Shown here: positions 29,719-41,064 of the stretch, one piece after another
How the letters are laid out: every line of letters begins with the position of its first letter
How positions within the stretch are numbered: position 1 is the first letter of the stretch
Assembly: GCF_000026945.1 (NCBI RefSeq)
Contig: NC_012864.1
Span: 682,001-746,000, forward strand
Source: Candida dubliniensis CD36
Lineage: Eukaryota > Ascomycota > Pichiomycetes > Serinales > Debaryomycetaceae
Reading direction: 5' to 3'
DNA: 64,000 bases
Translations under genes and position numbers: made by a program
Notes under the pieces: model-generated
Seen by the model: the letters and a program-made list of their open reading frames with translations, nothing else
What the model was told of the DNA's origin: nothing
Database searches by the model: none

Positions 29719-31254
29719 CTAATACAAGTAAACAAAGTTTGGATTTCTATCACCAGCATTGATTTGTTCACGTTCTGGCATTGCATTAAATTCTTGTTTA
29801 TAAGCATCAGTATGCTTAATTTTGTTCATTCTATAACAAACAAAGAAATAAGCAATGGAACATAATATTGAAAAGCAAACACCAGCAATTGAAGTTGCCA
29901 ACCCAGGTTTATAAACTGGAGCATCTTTGGCCAAAAATATAAATGTGGCAATGATACCACCAATGTTACCAAACCCAATTTGCCAAGCAGTACCAACTGA
30001 TTTTCGAATATGAGACCCATTGTTTAAGGCTGCCCAACAAACGACCATAGGCATGGCGGTATATAACCCACTAGCAGTAAGGAAACAACCAGCATAACGC
30101 ACATTGGGGCTATGAGTTGCACCTAAAATCATGGCAAGACCAATTATAGCCATTATACAAGTACCAATGGCAAATGGTAATCTTTTCTTAAAACGATCAG
30201 ACACAAAGGCAACAACATTAATGACACCAAATGCACATACCCATGGGTAAACTGAATGTTGTTGTGCTGATACAGCCGTGTAACCCAATTGTTTGATAAT
30301 TGTGGCTGCAAAATAGGCATAACCATATGAAGGGATAATTAACCCAAAATAAGACAAGGCTGGTAACCAAATTAACCAATCTTTAAAACATTTACCAACA
30401 TCTTTCAAAGTATTTTTGATTTCAAATGCTGATTTAGTCCCGGCCAAAATTTCTAATTTACGTTTCAAAAAAGTACGTTCATTAGAATTCAAAAACCTTG
30501 ATTCTTCTGGGAAATCAGCAATGATGAAAAATAAGAGAATGGCACAACCAGCAGTTATGGCCCCTTCAATAATGAATACCCATCTCCAACTTTCTAATCC
30601 ATGTACCATATTTAAATCATTAATTCTATAAGCAATAGCACCTGATGCCGCACCAGATAATGCTGTACAAGAAAAGAAGGCAGAAAATCTTCGTTGAGAT
30701 TCTGCTTTAGAATAATAAGTTGATAATAAATAAAAGATTGATGGGAAAGTAGAAGCTTCAGTAACACCAATTAAAAATCGACAAGCAATTAATCCACCAA
30801 AATTTTGTACAAATCCCATCCCGATGGAAATACCTCCGAAAAGTAAAACCAAAGTCGATAACCAAATATGTGGTTTGACGAATTTTATACAATAATTGGC
30901 TAAAACTTCAAATACAATATAAGGAACGAAAAATACTGTCAAAGCGGTATTATATTGATTACCAGTTAATTTCAAATCAGTAGTTAACCCATAAAGATTG
31001 GCATTAGAAATATTGACACGATCTAAAAATGAAAGGAAATATAAAAGACAAAAAGGTGGTACCACCCAAAGATCAATTTTCCACATTAATTTTTTTTGAT
31101 TTATTCCAAGTTCTTGAGCTAATTGTTCAACTTCAGTTTCTGGATCTAATTTGCTGTCAATATTATGTTCTGGGAAAGAATCGTCGGAGCTAACATATTC
31201 AGGATCTTTCGACATGTCTGTCGTCGTATGTTTTTCTTCTTCAAGAGTTGTCAT
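29719..31254 (-). CDS. TNA1: Major-facilitator permease, anion:cation symporter (Dal5/Tna1) family
   Basis: 511 aa. A hydrophilic N-terminal tail of about 65 residues precedes twelve predicted membrane segments in two six-helix halves. Family landmarks include FLDRVNISNANLYGL in the first helix and loop, RFLIGVTEASTFPSIFYLLS near helix 4, and ESWRWVFIIEGAIT near helix 6. These are typical of the Dal5/allantoate permease family, which carries vitamins and small carboxylates; Tna1 is its high-affinity nicotinic acid member. The family is clear. The substrate is inferred from locus position beside RPS5, which I remember as TNA1 in C. albicans. It shares the 2-kb upstream region with RPS5. Confidence 0.8.
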   Translation of the reverse strand: MTTLEEEKHTTTDMSKDPEYVSSDDSFPEHNIDSKLDPETEVEQLAQELGINQKKLMWKIDLWVVPPFCLLYFLSFLDRVNISNANLYGLTTDLKLTGNQYNTALTVFFVPYIVFEVLANYCIKFVKPHIWLSTLVLLFGGISIGMGFVQNFGGLIACRFLIGVTEASTFPSIFYLLSTYYSKAESQRRFSAFFSCTALSGAASGAIAYRINDLNMVHGLESWRWVFIIEGAITAGCAILLFFIIADFPEESRFLNSNERTFLKRKLEILAGTKSAFEIKNTLKDVGKCFKDWLIWLPALSYFGLIIPSYGYAYFAATIIKQLGYTAVSAQQHSVYPWVCAFGVINVVAFVSDRFKKRLPFAIGTCIMAIIGLAMILGATHSPNVRYAGCFLTASGLYTAMPMVVCWAALNNGSHIRKSVGTAWQIGFGNIGGIIATFIFLAKDAPVYKPGLATSIAGVCFSILCSIAYFFVCYRMNKIKHTDAYKQEFNAMPEREQINAGDRNPNFVYLY

Positions 31255-31910
31255 GTTAATAACAAAGTAAAGGTTGCTTGATATTTGAAGGAGGTTTTAT
31301 TAACAACAAAAAAGCACGTTAAAGCAACAATAAGAGTTTTGGAAGAAGTATATAAAGAAGTTAAAAAAAAGTGTCTCTTAACCAATTCACATTCTAAATG
31401 AATCTATTTATATGTTTCGGGAGTTGGGATATGTACTTGCTCTATGAAACTCTTCTTATGACTAAACCAACTAGTTTTTTTTTTTTTTTTTTTAGTTTAT
31501 TGTTAAGCCATTACGGCTAAATGCTCCGGTATAGGAATGAGTAATTCGATATATTTAAATTTGTGGGGTTTAGTCTGTTATTGCGAAACCGCCCTACACA
31601 ACAACAACAACATCAACAACAAAAAGAAAATTTTTCCTTACCCAATTATTTTCCGGTTTGGGATAAAAATAAGATGCCATACTATATTTAGACGAATCAT
31701 CATCGGAGTGATTTACGAAATGGAAAAAGCCATTTGTATACAGTTGGAAAGAGAAGATCGATGTAGATACTTTCTTTATCTTAATCTTAATAAAGGGGTG
31801 TTGCTTGCTTATTGCTATTACAATAAAAGCCTTACCTAGGAAACCATACCCAAGAATGAAGGATAAATTATTATTATCGCCATTAGACTTTCGGAATTTT
31901 AATGGAAAAA

Positions 31911-31941
<31 letters not shown>

Positions 31942-32690
31942 TAATAGCATGATTCTATATTCACTCTTCAAATTGGTGTTAATGACTAATTTATATGAAA
32001 AAGTAGAAGAAACGGGCAACTTATTCCGGGGATATAAAACTCCTACTCGGTTTTATCCTTTATTTCTTGGTATAATAAAACCAATCTAAGTTGTTGTTTT
32101 CCCACTTCGATTAACGGAAATTCGGAAAAGTTTATTCTTTAATCACCATTCTAGCTTAAACACCTGATGAACCGCTAAATAATTAACTTCGTATTAAGTT
32201 TCAATTTAGTAATGAAATTATACGAAATAAAGTACACTAAATCATTTCGCCTGTTTCGGACATGGGGGGAGAAATAAACTCACATAATTAATAATAGCCT
32301 TTCATCTGTTGAGGGAGTTGTTCACTGTGATATTTTACACAGTTGATTTGTTCAAGTAATACATTTGAAACTGTTTCTAAGCCGTTTATTCTTCAACTTT
32401 GGCTATATATTTGTAAAGGAGATTTATGGAAATTTTCAATTTGAGTAGAATTTGGGTAAAATTCTTAAGGAGAAAAATTACAAACATCCTCAACTATAGA
32501 AGAAGTAAGCAGCCACCAGAAACATTAACATACAAAGATAATATTGCATATGTTTGAATTGGCTATTAATATCAATAATTGTTACCTCTCTAATCATATT
32601 GGTTTACATTTAGTTCAATAATTCGACAACTCAATGGAATTATGAAAGTCTCTTTTGCAACCAAATAGAACCCAATACTTGCTTTGAAAT

Positions 32691-32696
32691 CACGTG
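32691..32696. promoter_or_regulatory. CACGTG E-box, candidate Cbf1 site of RPS5
   Basis: The hexamer in atCACGTGaa lies about 190 bp upstream of the Tbf1 palindrome. Cbf1 co-occupies many C. albicans ribosomal-protein promoters with Tbf1 (established knowledge). Confidence 0.6.
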
Positions 32697-32885
32697 AACA
32701 ATTTGATAAACAGTTTACGGCAACAACATCTCTAAAACAATCAGATTGATAAAATTTCCAAAAAGCAGATTGTCTTATTAATACAATCCTACACTCTAAT
32801 GGTATATTGTCAACCACCAAGCTGACGTATTTACTTTGTTTATCAAAATGTAGACATTTCCTGTACATGACCAATTCAACCTCAC

Positions 32886-32905
32886 ATTAGGGCTATAGCC
32901 CTAAT
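32886..32905. promoter_or_regulatory. Tbf1 palindrome in the RPS5 promoter
   Basis: The perfect 20-bp palindrome ATTAGGGCTATAGCCCTAAT contains the TTAGGGCTATAGCCCTAA element reported as the Tbf1 site in C. albicans ribosomal-protein promoters. It lies about 330 bp upstream of the RPS5 ATG, just before a TATATAAAA box. Confidence 0.88.
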
Positions 32906-32910
32906 ACTGT

Positions 32911-32919
32911 ATATAAAAA
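32911..32919 (+). promoter_or_regulatory. TATA box candidate of RPS5
   Basis: The sequence tatataaaa follows the Tbf1 palindrome by 6 bp and precedes a pyrimidine-rich tract. Confidence 0.5.
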
Positions 32920-33232
32920 CATCCATGCACCAATAGTTAATGAGATTTCCCACAAGATTTTTTTTTTTTTCTCTTCTCACTCTCACTCTCACTCACTATA
33001 GTGTGGGTTGTCTCACTAACAAACAAATCACATAGACAAAAAAAAAAAAACAGTGCCAAATTCTAAGTGCGTCCGTAGTGTGTAGAGGTGTGTACGTGAG
33101 AAAGAACTAACCTGAAAAAAAAACAAAAAAAAATTTACACTTGAAAAGTGATTTTCATATAGAGAAAACTTTTGTCCTTTTTCATTTTATTTGATTAAAC
33201 CCCTCAACTTTGATACTAATCAATAGCCCAAG

Positions 33233-33910
33233 ATGTCTGACGTTGAAGAACAATACCAAGAAGAACAACAACCAGTCGTTCAAGAAGAATTACAAGTCGT
33301 TGAATTAGCCACTGCCATCCCATTGGATGTTCAAGAAGCTCAAAGAGAAGTCAAATTATTCAACAAATGGTCTTTTGAAGATGTTGAAGTTAAAGATGTT
33401 TCATTAGTCGATTACATTCAAATCAGAAACCCAGTTTTTGTTTCCCATACTGCTGGTAAATACGCTTCTAAAAGATTCAGAAAAGCTCAATGTCCAATTG
33501 TTGAAAGATTAACCAACTCTTTGATGATGAATGGTAGAAACAATGGTAAAAAATTGAAGGCTGTTAGAATCGTCAAACATGCTTTAGAAATCATTCACGT
33601 TTTAACTGAACAAAACCCAATCCAAGTTGTTGTTGATGCTATTGTCAACTCTGGTGCTAGAGAAGATTCCACCAGAATTGGTTCTTCTGGTACTGTTAGA
33701 AGACAAGCTGTTGATGTTTCTCCATTAAGAAGAGTTAACCAAGCTATTGCTTTGTTGACTATTGGTGCCAGAGAAGCTTCATTCAGAAACATCAAAACTA
33801 TTGCTGAATGTTTAGCTGAAGAATTGATCAATGCTGCTAAAGGTTCTTCTACTTCTTATGCCATCAAGAAGAAGGATGAATTAGAAAGAGTTGCTAAATC
33901 TAACCGTTAA
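33233..33910 (+). CDS. RPS5: 40S ribosomal protein S5 (uS7)
   Basis: 225 aa, the usual eukaryotic Rps5 length with a Gln/Glu-rich N-terminal extension. The conserved uS7 core includes [40 protein letters not shown], and [20 protein letters not shown]. It binds the 3' major domain of 18S rRNA in the small-subunit head near the mRNA exit. Codon use is highly biased (TTA/TTG for Leu, GGT, AGA), and no in-frame CTG was seen, as expected for a highly expressed gene in a CUG-Ser yeast. No intron is apparent in the coding part. Confidence 0.98.
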   Translation: MSDVEEQYQEEQQPVVQEELQVVELATAIPLDVQEAQREVKLFNKWSFEDVEVKDVSLVDYIQIRNPVFVSHTAGKYASKRFRKAQCPIVERLTNSLMMNGRNNGKKLKAVRIVKHALEIIHVLTEQNPIQVVVDAIVNSGAREDSTRIGSSGTVRRQAVDVSPLRRVNQAIALLTIGAREASFRNIKTIAECLAEELINAAKGSSTSYAIKKKDELERVAKSNR

Positions 33911-34221
33911 GGGAAACAAAACCAAACCAACACAAATCAAGAAAAAAGAAAGAAAGAAAGAAGAGTACTTGGGGAGACTGTCATTATTACGTTTATACAT
34001 ATTTTTTTGCAAATCAAATAAACCAAAAAAATATAAAAACCAACAATCTAATATATATATTACGGGTTTTAACATCTTAAAGATGATAATATTAATGTAA
34101 TTTTAACCTCAAAAATAGAATCCAACTAATGTATATATTTATCAACTAAACATAATATTAGATAATTATATTAAAATGTGTCTCTTGATCTATAAGATAG
34201 CCTATTCTATATGCCTTTGTT
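33911..34221. other. Convergent 3' flank
   Basis: 311 bp of AT-rich DNA between RPS5 and the MCH-type gene. Nothing coding. Confidence 0.7.
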
Positions 34222-34318
34222 TTAAACTTTGATGGGATATAAAGCACGAATAAAGAACCCAGTCAAAGTGTTGTTTAACAAATTCTCATATCTTTCTACT
34301 CGTTCTATTAAGATTGAT

Positions 34319-34350
<32 letters not shown>

Positions 34351-36288
34351 CTGTTCTTTTTCACCATCTTTTTTAACATGTTGTTCATTATCTTGACATC
34401 TTAAATAACCTCCTTTGGTAGTTCCAGAAATTTCAAGTAATTTATTCTTTGTAAATTCCAATCTTAAAGTCAATTGTTTTTTAATTAAAAATTCTCGAAT
34501 CAATATCATTAACAAGAAACAAGCGAAAAAGCAAGCACCAGCAAATATCTGTGTATGCAAATAAGGTCTTTTAGAACCAGGAACTACCAATGCAAGGGCT
34601 ATTACTTCAGACACAAGACAAAAGAATGACACAGTTATATTAATACCTGACCATGCTGCTGGCATTTGTTCCATATGAGGATCTAAAACATCAGCAGCTA
34701 ATGGTTGAGCTAAAGAGGAACCAACTCCAATCAATAACCCAACAATAACTACAAAGGCAATCAAAGAACCAAATGTTGTGGCATTAATCCAAAAGGCATA
34801 AAGTAATATGGTAATTACCAAACATGCACTGGTAGTAAAATTTGCTCGTCCGATTCTATCAGCCGTGAGACCCATACTAGGACGTCCCACCATTTGAGCA
34901 GCATTCATAACTGATGTCAAAATTGACCCTTGATAATGTGAAAGACCCACTGAAGTAGCATACGATGACATGGTAAACAACATCAAGATATATCCAATAA
35001 GAGCAATTGAAAACCAAAGAGCTATTAAAATTATTCCTCGATTTTTAAATACATGAACATCAAAGATAGCTTTGATACTTTCAATTATAAAAGTTTTACT
35101 CAAACTTTCTTTAAGTGGGGGTTGTTTATAATTACGAGGTCTCATGATTAATGCACTAAGTAAAGTAGAAAATAAAGTGACAAATCCAACCATTCTTAAA
35201 GCCCATCTTTGATCTCCAGTGTCTTGAATGACTTTATTAACACTTAAAGAAAAAATCAATCCTCCTAATCCAGCACCAGAAACACAAATACCCATTGATG
35301 TTGCCTTTTTTTTTTCAAACCAAGTAGGTAATACCAAAGTTGCTGGTATAAAAATCAACAGGAATGATATCCCAACGGAAACTCCTTGAGTTAAATATAA
35401 ATGCCAAATTTTTTTAGCAAATGAAGCACAAATCCAACCAAGAGTTTGGAAAACAATTCCAAGACAACAAACAAATTTAAATCCCAACATTTTATATAAT
35501 AAAGCACTTAATGGTGATAAAATATTAGCCATAAATACCACAATTCCTCCAATTAAAGCATAATCATATTTAGTAGCTTCAGGGAAAGTATTACTTTCAA
35601 GATAATAATTTAAAAAAACCCCATAACCTGAATTAGCACCCCAAGTGGAAAACATTGCCATCATGGCACAAATTGCCATTATCCAAGCCATCCCACCATC
35701 TGGTTTATAATCTGAATCCTTCTCCTTTTCTTCATCTTCATCCTCATCGTCAACAAAATCTTTTTTCTTTTCTTCATTTATTGATAAATTATCTCTTTGT
35801 GAATCACCACTAATTGGTGAACTTCTTGATGATGGTTTTGAATTTTCATTCAATTCTTGTTGTTGTTGTTGTTGTTGTTGTAAATGTAAATGACGTCGCT
35901 GCAGTTCTAAATCAGTGGTTGAATGTTGACGAGAATCAATAATATTTGTTGTTACTCGATCTATTTCATTGGTTAAAATATATTCAGCATCACCAGTTTG
36001 TTTATAATTATTTTTATTTTGTTCATCAATTTGTTGATCATCTTTAATCCCACTAATTATTCGTGAAAGTTCGGAATGATTAGTTCTTGTTCGTGAAAGT
36101 CTAGAATATGTGGTTTGTTGGGATTGTATTGGATGAATTTGATATTCTTCTACTTGATTTGTATTTATTTCTTCCACATCTTCTAGTCCATCATCATCAT
36201 CATCATCATCATCATGAGACATATCAGAAGAAATGCTTGATTTAGTTGGACCATTTTCTTCTTCTGCTTCTTCTGGTGTATGAGCCAT
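34222..36288 (-). CDS. Monocarboxylate-transporter homologue (MCH family, MFS)
   Basis: 688 aa. A cytosolic N-terminal domain of about 200 residues is acidic and low complexity (poly-Asp near residues 26-33, poly-Gln near 138-145). Twelve predicted membrane segments start at the diagnostic PDGGMAWIMAICAMMAMFSTWG. The stretch FVCCLGIVFQTLGWICASF and the loop PTWFEKKKATSMGICVSGAGLGG are typical of the monocarboxylate porter family. A C-terminal poly-Glu tail follows. Yeast MCH proteins are plasma or vacuolar membrane transporters; Mch5 carries riboflavin and others are not shown to carry monocarboxylates. The substrate here is unknown. Confidence 0.85.
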
Positions 36289-37943
36289 TTTCGGTTAGGT
36301 TTATGTTGTTGTCAATGAAAAAAAAAAAAAAAGAAGAAAAAAGAAGTAGAACAAGAAATGCAAAAGCTGGAGTTGTAGTTTTAATAATGTGGCTTGTGAT
36401 TATAATTCTTATAATAATCAATATCTTCCTCCTCGGACTGAAAACAAAACTAAATATCAAGGTTGTTGTTTAATGCTTGGCAAATATAAGGTTTAATGTA
36501 TTCCAATAGAAGATGAAAGGAATAAGAAGAAGAAAATAGAAAGAGGAAAAAGAATGACATATATATATATATTGTTTTATTGGCCATCATCTTCTTCATT
36601 TGGGTTTATTGTTTCAATTGTTAAGTTGTGTGTGTGTGTGTGTGTCAAATTAACAAGTTTTTGGTGATTTGAAGAATAAGTAAGCAAAAAAAAAAAAAAA
36701 ATTAAAAACAAAGCCGACGTACATTCTGTCCCAAAATTACAACGATAATAGATTTACTAAGCCGCGCTGACAAATAAAATTTTAACGGCATCGTCTACCC
36801 GAAACCAACCAACCAACCGACCAACCAACTACCACCCCCACCCCCACTCCACACTAAACATCATAACCTTGCCTATGACTCTTTATAATATCTTGTACAA
36901 TATGAGAAAAAAAAAAATTAAGGGTAGATATTTATTAAGAAAAGGATATGTATACCCCATTAATGAGTCAATAGTAGTAGCATAACTTTGCATAAAAACT
37001 GATAGTTTTTGTCGTTCCAGATTATACTCACTATATTTTGTGTGTGTTGCCGGCAAAACTTTTATCCCGGTTAGAAAAGATGAACTGAATATTAGTATGA
37101 CTAAATTCTTTCAGTCTAGTTTTTTTCAAAATTTCATTTAATATCAACATGTAATATTAATTGCAAATATTATCATTAATTAATTATAATCAGTTATTTC
37201 AACAGAGAGTTTGTTCTTTTTGCATCTATATGGTGTTTGTTTAAACACACTGTGAGGGAATTAATTTACAACGCGGAATTATCTGGAGATTTCAATCTCC
37301 GGCTATAAAAAAAAGTGATAAAGAAAGAAAAAAAAAAAACAAAACAAAACAAAACTTCAAACCACTTATTCAGGACGGGGAATATGTTTCTTCTTAAATG
37401 AGGGGTTGGCAAATGTATATATAAAGCCACGGAATACAATCTTAGTTAATCTTGGAGTTTAAACGATTCAATTTTGGTGGGAATTACATTTCCTGTACTG
37501 ATGTTGTTGTAGAAAAGATTTCTTTGCTCACTTAAAGTTCTAGTAATTTCTGGAAAGAAAGGTTGTTTATCAGTATTATTATAAATTAATTGCTACTAGT
37601 TATTGATGATATTATTCCCAAATAAACATTAGAACCCATCAACCCTTGACTCAAATTAATACTTACATATGGTAGCAATAGCCACTAAATACTCAATAGA
37701 ATCTGATAACATCTACACGACTTTCTTATTCTCTTTTTTTTTTTTTTTTTTTGGTGACAATGCAATGCAATTTTCAATAGATGTTGGGAATTCATGATAA
37801 CCAATATTATATGGAGGAGCTTTTTGTTTTTTTTTCTTTTCCCAACTAAAATCAATTGCTAATCAAACATTTAATAACGCCACCACTACTATTATCACAA
37901 GTCATAGTGACTGATATATTTATCAATATTCAATACTTCTAAC
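36289..37943. other. Divergent intergenic region, MCH-type gene / VPS4
   Basis: AT-rich, with (GT)n at about 36628-36644, a CCAAC repeat near 36806-36830, and a short inverted repeat GGAGATT-TC-AATCTCC at 37285-37300 beside a TATA-like sequence. No gene seen. Confidence 0.65.
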
Positions 37944-39257
37944 ATGTCAGGAGCATCTGATTTTTTATCTAAAGGGATAGATCTAGTACAAAAAGCTATT
38001 GATGCCGATACGGCTACTCGATATGAAGAAGCTTATAAATTATATTATAATGGATTAGATTATTTAATGTTGGCAATAAAATATGAGAAAAATCCTAAAT
38101 CTAAAGAATTAGTGAAAAGTAAATTTACAGAATATTTAACTCGAGCTGAACAATTAAAAGATCATTTAGAAAAGCAAGCACAAAATAAATCAACGGCAGA
38201 AAGTTCAGTGAATGGATCAACCAAGGCGAAAAAATCTAATAGTAATGGAGATGGAGATGATAATGATGATGCTGATACTAAGAAATTACGTGGAGCATTA
38301 GCTGGAGCCATTCTTCTGGAAAAACCAAATGTTAAATGGTCAGATATTGCTGGATTAGATGGGGCTAAAGAAGCATTAAAAGAAGCAGTTATATTACCGG
38401 TGAAATTCCCACAATTATTTGTTGGTAATAGAAAACCAACATCAGGAATATTATTATATGGACCACCAGGAACTGGTAAATCATATTTAGCTAAAGCAGT
38501 AGCCACTGAAGCTAATTCGACATTTTTCAGTGTATCATCATCGGATTTAGTTTCTAAATGGATGGGAGAATCAGAAAGATTAGTGAAACAATTATTTACT
38601 ATGGCAAGAGAAAATAAACCATCGATTATATTTATTGATGAAGTTGATGCTCTTTGTGGACCTCGAGGAGAAGGTGAAAGTGAAGCTTCAAGAAGAATAA
38701 AAACTGAATTATTAGTACAAATGAATGGAGTTGGTAATGATTCTCAAGGAGTTTTGGTATTAGGAGCTACTAATATTCCTTGGCAATTAGATGCTGCAGT
38801 TAGAAGAAGATTTGAACGAAGAATTTATATTGCTTTACCTGATGTTGAAGCAAGAACAAGAATGTTTGAAATAAATATTGGGGAAGTGCCTTGTGAATGT
38901 ACTCCACATGATTATCGAATATTAGCAGAAATGACTGATGGATATTCAGGTCATGATATTGCTGTTGTGGTAAGGGATGCATTAATGCAACCAATTCGTA
39001 AAATTCAACAAGCTACTCATTTTAAACCAGTGATTGATGAAATTGATGGGAAAGAAAAATTGACTCCTTGTTCTCCTGGAGATGAAGGAGCTCAAGAAAT
39101 GAATTGGATGGATCTTGGTACTGATGAATTAAAAGAACCTCCATTAACAATCAAAGATTTTATAAAAGCAATTAAAAATAATCGACCAACAGTTAATGAA
39201 GCAGATATTGCTCAACATGTTAAATTTACTGAAGATTTTGGTCAAGAAGGTAATTAG
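37944..39257 (+). CDS. VPS4: Vps4 AAA-ATPase, ESCRT-III disassembly
   Basis: 437 aa, identical in length to S. cerevisiae Vps4. Residues 1-75 form the MIT domain that binds ESCRT-III tails. A charged linker follows, then one AAA cassette: Walker A GPPGTGKS with Lys179, Walker [11 protein letters not shown] with Glu233, arginine fingers in [13 protein letters not shown], then the beta domain and C-terminal helix ending DFGQEGN. It extracts ESCRT-III from endosomal membranes in multivesicular-body formation; in Candida this route also supports Rim101 pH signalling and trafficking of virulence-related cargo. Codon 125 is CTG, in AILxEKPNVKW, where S. cerevisiae has Ser. Confidence 0.97.
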   Translation: MSGASDFLSKGIDLVQKAIDADTATRYEEAYKLYYNGLDYLMLAIKYEKNPKSKELVKSKFTEYLTRAEQLKDHLEKQAQNKSTAESSVNGSTKAKKSNSNGDGDDNDDADTKKLRGALAGAILLEKPNVKWSDIAGLDGAKEALKEAVILPVKFPQLFVGNRKPTSGILLYGPPGTGKSYLAKAVATEANSTFFSVSSSDLVSKWMGESERLVKQLFTMARENKPSIIFIDEVDALCGPRGEGESEASRRIKTELLVQMNGVGNDSQGVLVLGATNIPWQLDAAVRRRFERRIYIALPDVEARTRMFEINIGEVPCECTPHDYRILAEMTDGYSGHDIAVVVRDALMQPIRKIQQATHFKPVIDEIDGKEKLTPCSPGDEGAQEMNWMDLGTDELKEPPLTIKDFIKAIKNNRPTVNEADIAQHVKFTEDFGQEGN

Positions 39258-39408
39258 AGAATGTATTGGAGCATGTTTTTATAGTACTAGGTCTATGGGC
39301 CCCCTTTTTTTTTTTTTTTGGGCATTAAAAAAAAAAAAAATATACAATAAAATCTAAACAAGTAATATTACAAATTGAAACGAAAAGGCTTTTTTTTTTT
39401 TTTTATTT

Positions 39409-40500
39409 TCATCTTTGTCTATATGATATATCTTCATTATCAATTCTCATTGGTGATCTTGATCTATCTCTTTTAGATTGTTTCAATTTATCAGCAAATA
39501 AATCATCATCATAATCATCGTTGCCATCGTCGTTGCCATGATTGTGATCTTCATTAACATTTCTATTATCACTTCTACTTTTTCTTTCTCCCTTTAATTT
39601 ATCAGCAAATAAATCTTCTTGATCATCACCAATATTATTATCATTATTGTTTTTTCTTGATCTATAACCAGCAGGATATTTATTTCTTCTTTGAGGATCA
39701 AGATGTTTCCGTGGTCGTGATCTTCTTTCTGGTTCTCCATGAATCAAATAATATCGAGAATATTGTGATGCATTTTTAATTTTTCTATCCAGTTGAAATG
39801 ATTGACGAATAATTAATTCTACAAACACTTCATCTTCTTCCATATCACCGGCATCTTCAACTTTTATTTGATTATTATTATTATTATTAGTTGCTTCATT
39901 TGCCAATTTTAATCTATTAGCCAAATTTTGATGTTTTTTAAAATCAATTATTGGATTATATGATTTCCCTTTCCGTTCAATTATACTTTGATTAATATAT
40001 TCTTGTGAACCTAATTTTTCTAATATTGGTGATTCACTAATTTTTTGGAAACTTTTATAACAATCATTAATAGTTTGGAAAACTATATTAACAGAATTAT
40101 CATCAATCCATTCAATTTTAAATTCAATCAGTTGATCAAATGGAATTAATTCATATTTTAATTCATTAGTTTCAGGATTTATTATAGTGGTAATATAATT
40201 AATATAATAATCAATATAATTTTGTATATCATTAGTTGATAAATTATCAACACCAATGATTTTAATGGCTTCAGGTCGAATGATTTCAATAGTTCCTTGA
40301 TTAGTAGTGATTTCTATTGATTGTTGTTGTAATTGTTTCAAATTTTCTGATTCATCTTCTAATGATTTTATTAAAAATCCTCCATATGGTGCAACTTCTG
40401 GTTCAGTCATCATAAGTGAATGTGTGAATAAGTTTGTTTTCAATCTTTTGGTGGTTTGTTGGAGTTTTTTGTTTTTTTTTTTTTTCATCAATAATTTCAT
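39409..40500 (-). CDS. NCBP3-like protein (DUF2414 family), nuclear RNA biogenesis
   Basis: 363 aa from the outermost ATG. Met30/31 (40413/40410), giving MMTEPEVAPYGGF, is probably the real start because the upstream Lys-rich codons come from an A/T-rich leader. An RRM-like segment contains RPEAIKIIGVDNLSTNDIQNY and KIEWIDDNSVNIVF, close to the RPEAxxLRGVDxMST and HIEWLDD patterns of metazoan NCBP3 as I remember them. A later conserved element is KNASQYSRYYLIHGEPERR. The tail is Arg/Ser- and acid-rich, with the motif DLFADKL occurring twice. NCBP3 binds RNA with the cap-binding and export machinery; the yeast function is inferred. It converges with VPS4, 151 bp apart. Confidence 0.75.
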   Translation of the reverse strand: MKLLMKKKKNKKLQQTTKRLKTNLFTHSLMMTEPEVAPYGGFLIKSLEDESENLKQLQQQSIEITTNQGTIEIIRPEAIKIIGVDNLSTNDIQNYIDYYINYITTIINPETNELKYELIPFDQLIEFKIEWIDDNSVNIVFQTINDCYKSFQKISESPILEKLGSQEYINQSIIERKGKSYNPIIDFKKHQNLANRLKLANEATNNNNNNQIKVEDAGDMEEDEVFVELIIRQSFQLDRKIKNASQYSRYYLIHGEPERRSRPRKHLDPQRRNKYPAGYRSRKNNNDNNIGDDQEDLFADKLKGERKSRSDNRNVNEDHNHGNDDGNDDYDDDLFADKLKQSKRDRSRSPMRIDNEDISYRQR

Positions 40501-41064
40501 TCTCTATTTTGTTTTGTTGATTAGTTTTTGTCTCCTCAGCACAAACCACATCACAACACAACAGAATGAGAATTTGGACATCCTCTTATAAAGGGAGAAA
40601 AGGTATATACAATCACACTTAAGGGAAAAGATTAAAAGACAATTATCTAGTTTTAGCCTTTATTTTACTACTACTACTACTTCTAATTCTTTTGAGGTTT
40701 ATGTCTTTTGTACAAAAACTTATAAGCTACAGATGGCAGAAGAAAAAGAAGAAGACGAACTAACTTGTAAGTTGATCAACTACAAAACATACAAGAATCT
40801 TCCATTTTATATAGTTGTTGCAAACAATATGTGAACATTTTTGTTTCAATAATAATACAAAATAATCATTATATAATTTTGACATAGGAGGGAAGGGGGG
40901 GGAAGGGTGGAAGTAAAAAACTATTAGTATAACATATATTGTAAGGATATGTAATAACTCATCCTCAAATAACCTATATTAAGTACAACTTTCTCTCGAC
41001 CCCCCCCCTCCCCCCCCCTCCCCAGTGTTGCATATTCTCGGGACTTTGTTGTTGAAAATGAAAT
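40501..41064. other. Intergenic region NCBP3-like / SMX3
   Basis: AT-rich, with C-rich runs at 41001-41023 (ccccccc units) close to the SMX3 3' end. Nothing coding. Confidence 0.65.

Larger units (their letters stand above)
31255..33232. other. Divergent 2-kb intergenic region, TNA1-like / RPS5
   Basis: Holds the RPS5 regulatory sites listed separately, a long poly-A tract at 31906-31933 and several poly-T tracts. A 92-codon antisense ORF (ATG at about 32868) overlaps the CACGTG element and has no recognisable features. Confidence 0.7.

Noticed and set aside
32590..32868. 92-codon minus-strand ORF upstream of RPS5
   Set aside because: It overlaps the CACGTG element of the RPS5 promoter, has no recognisable domain, and such lengths are expected by chance.
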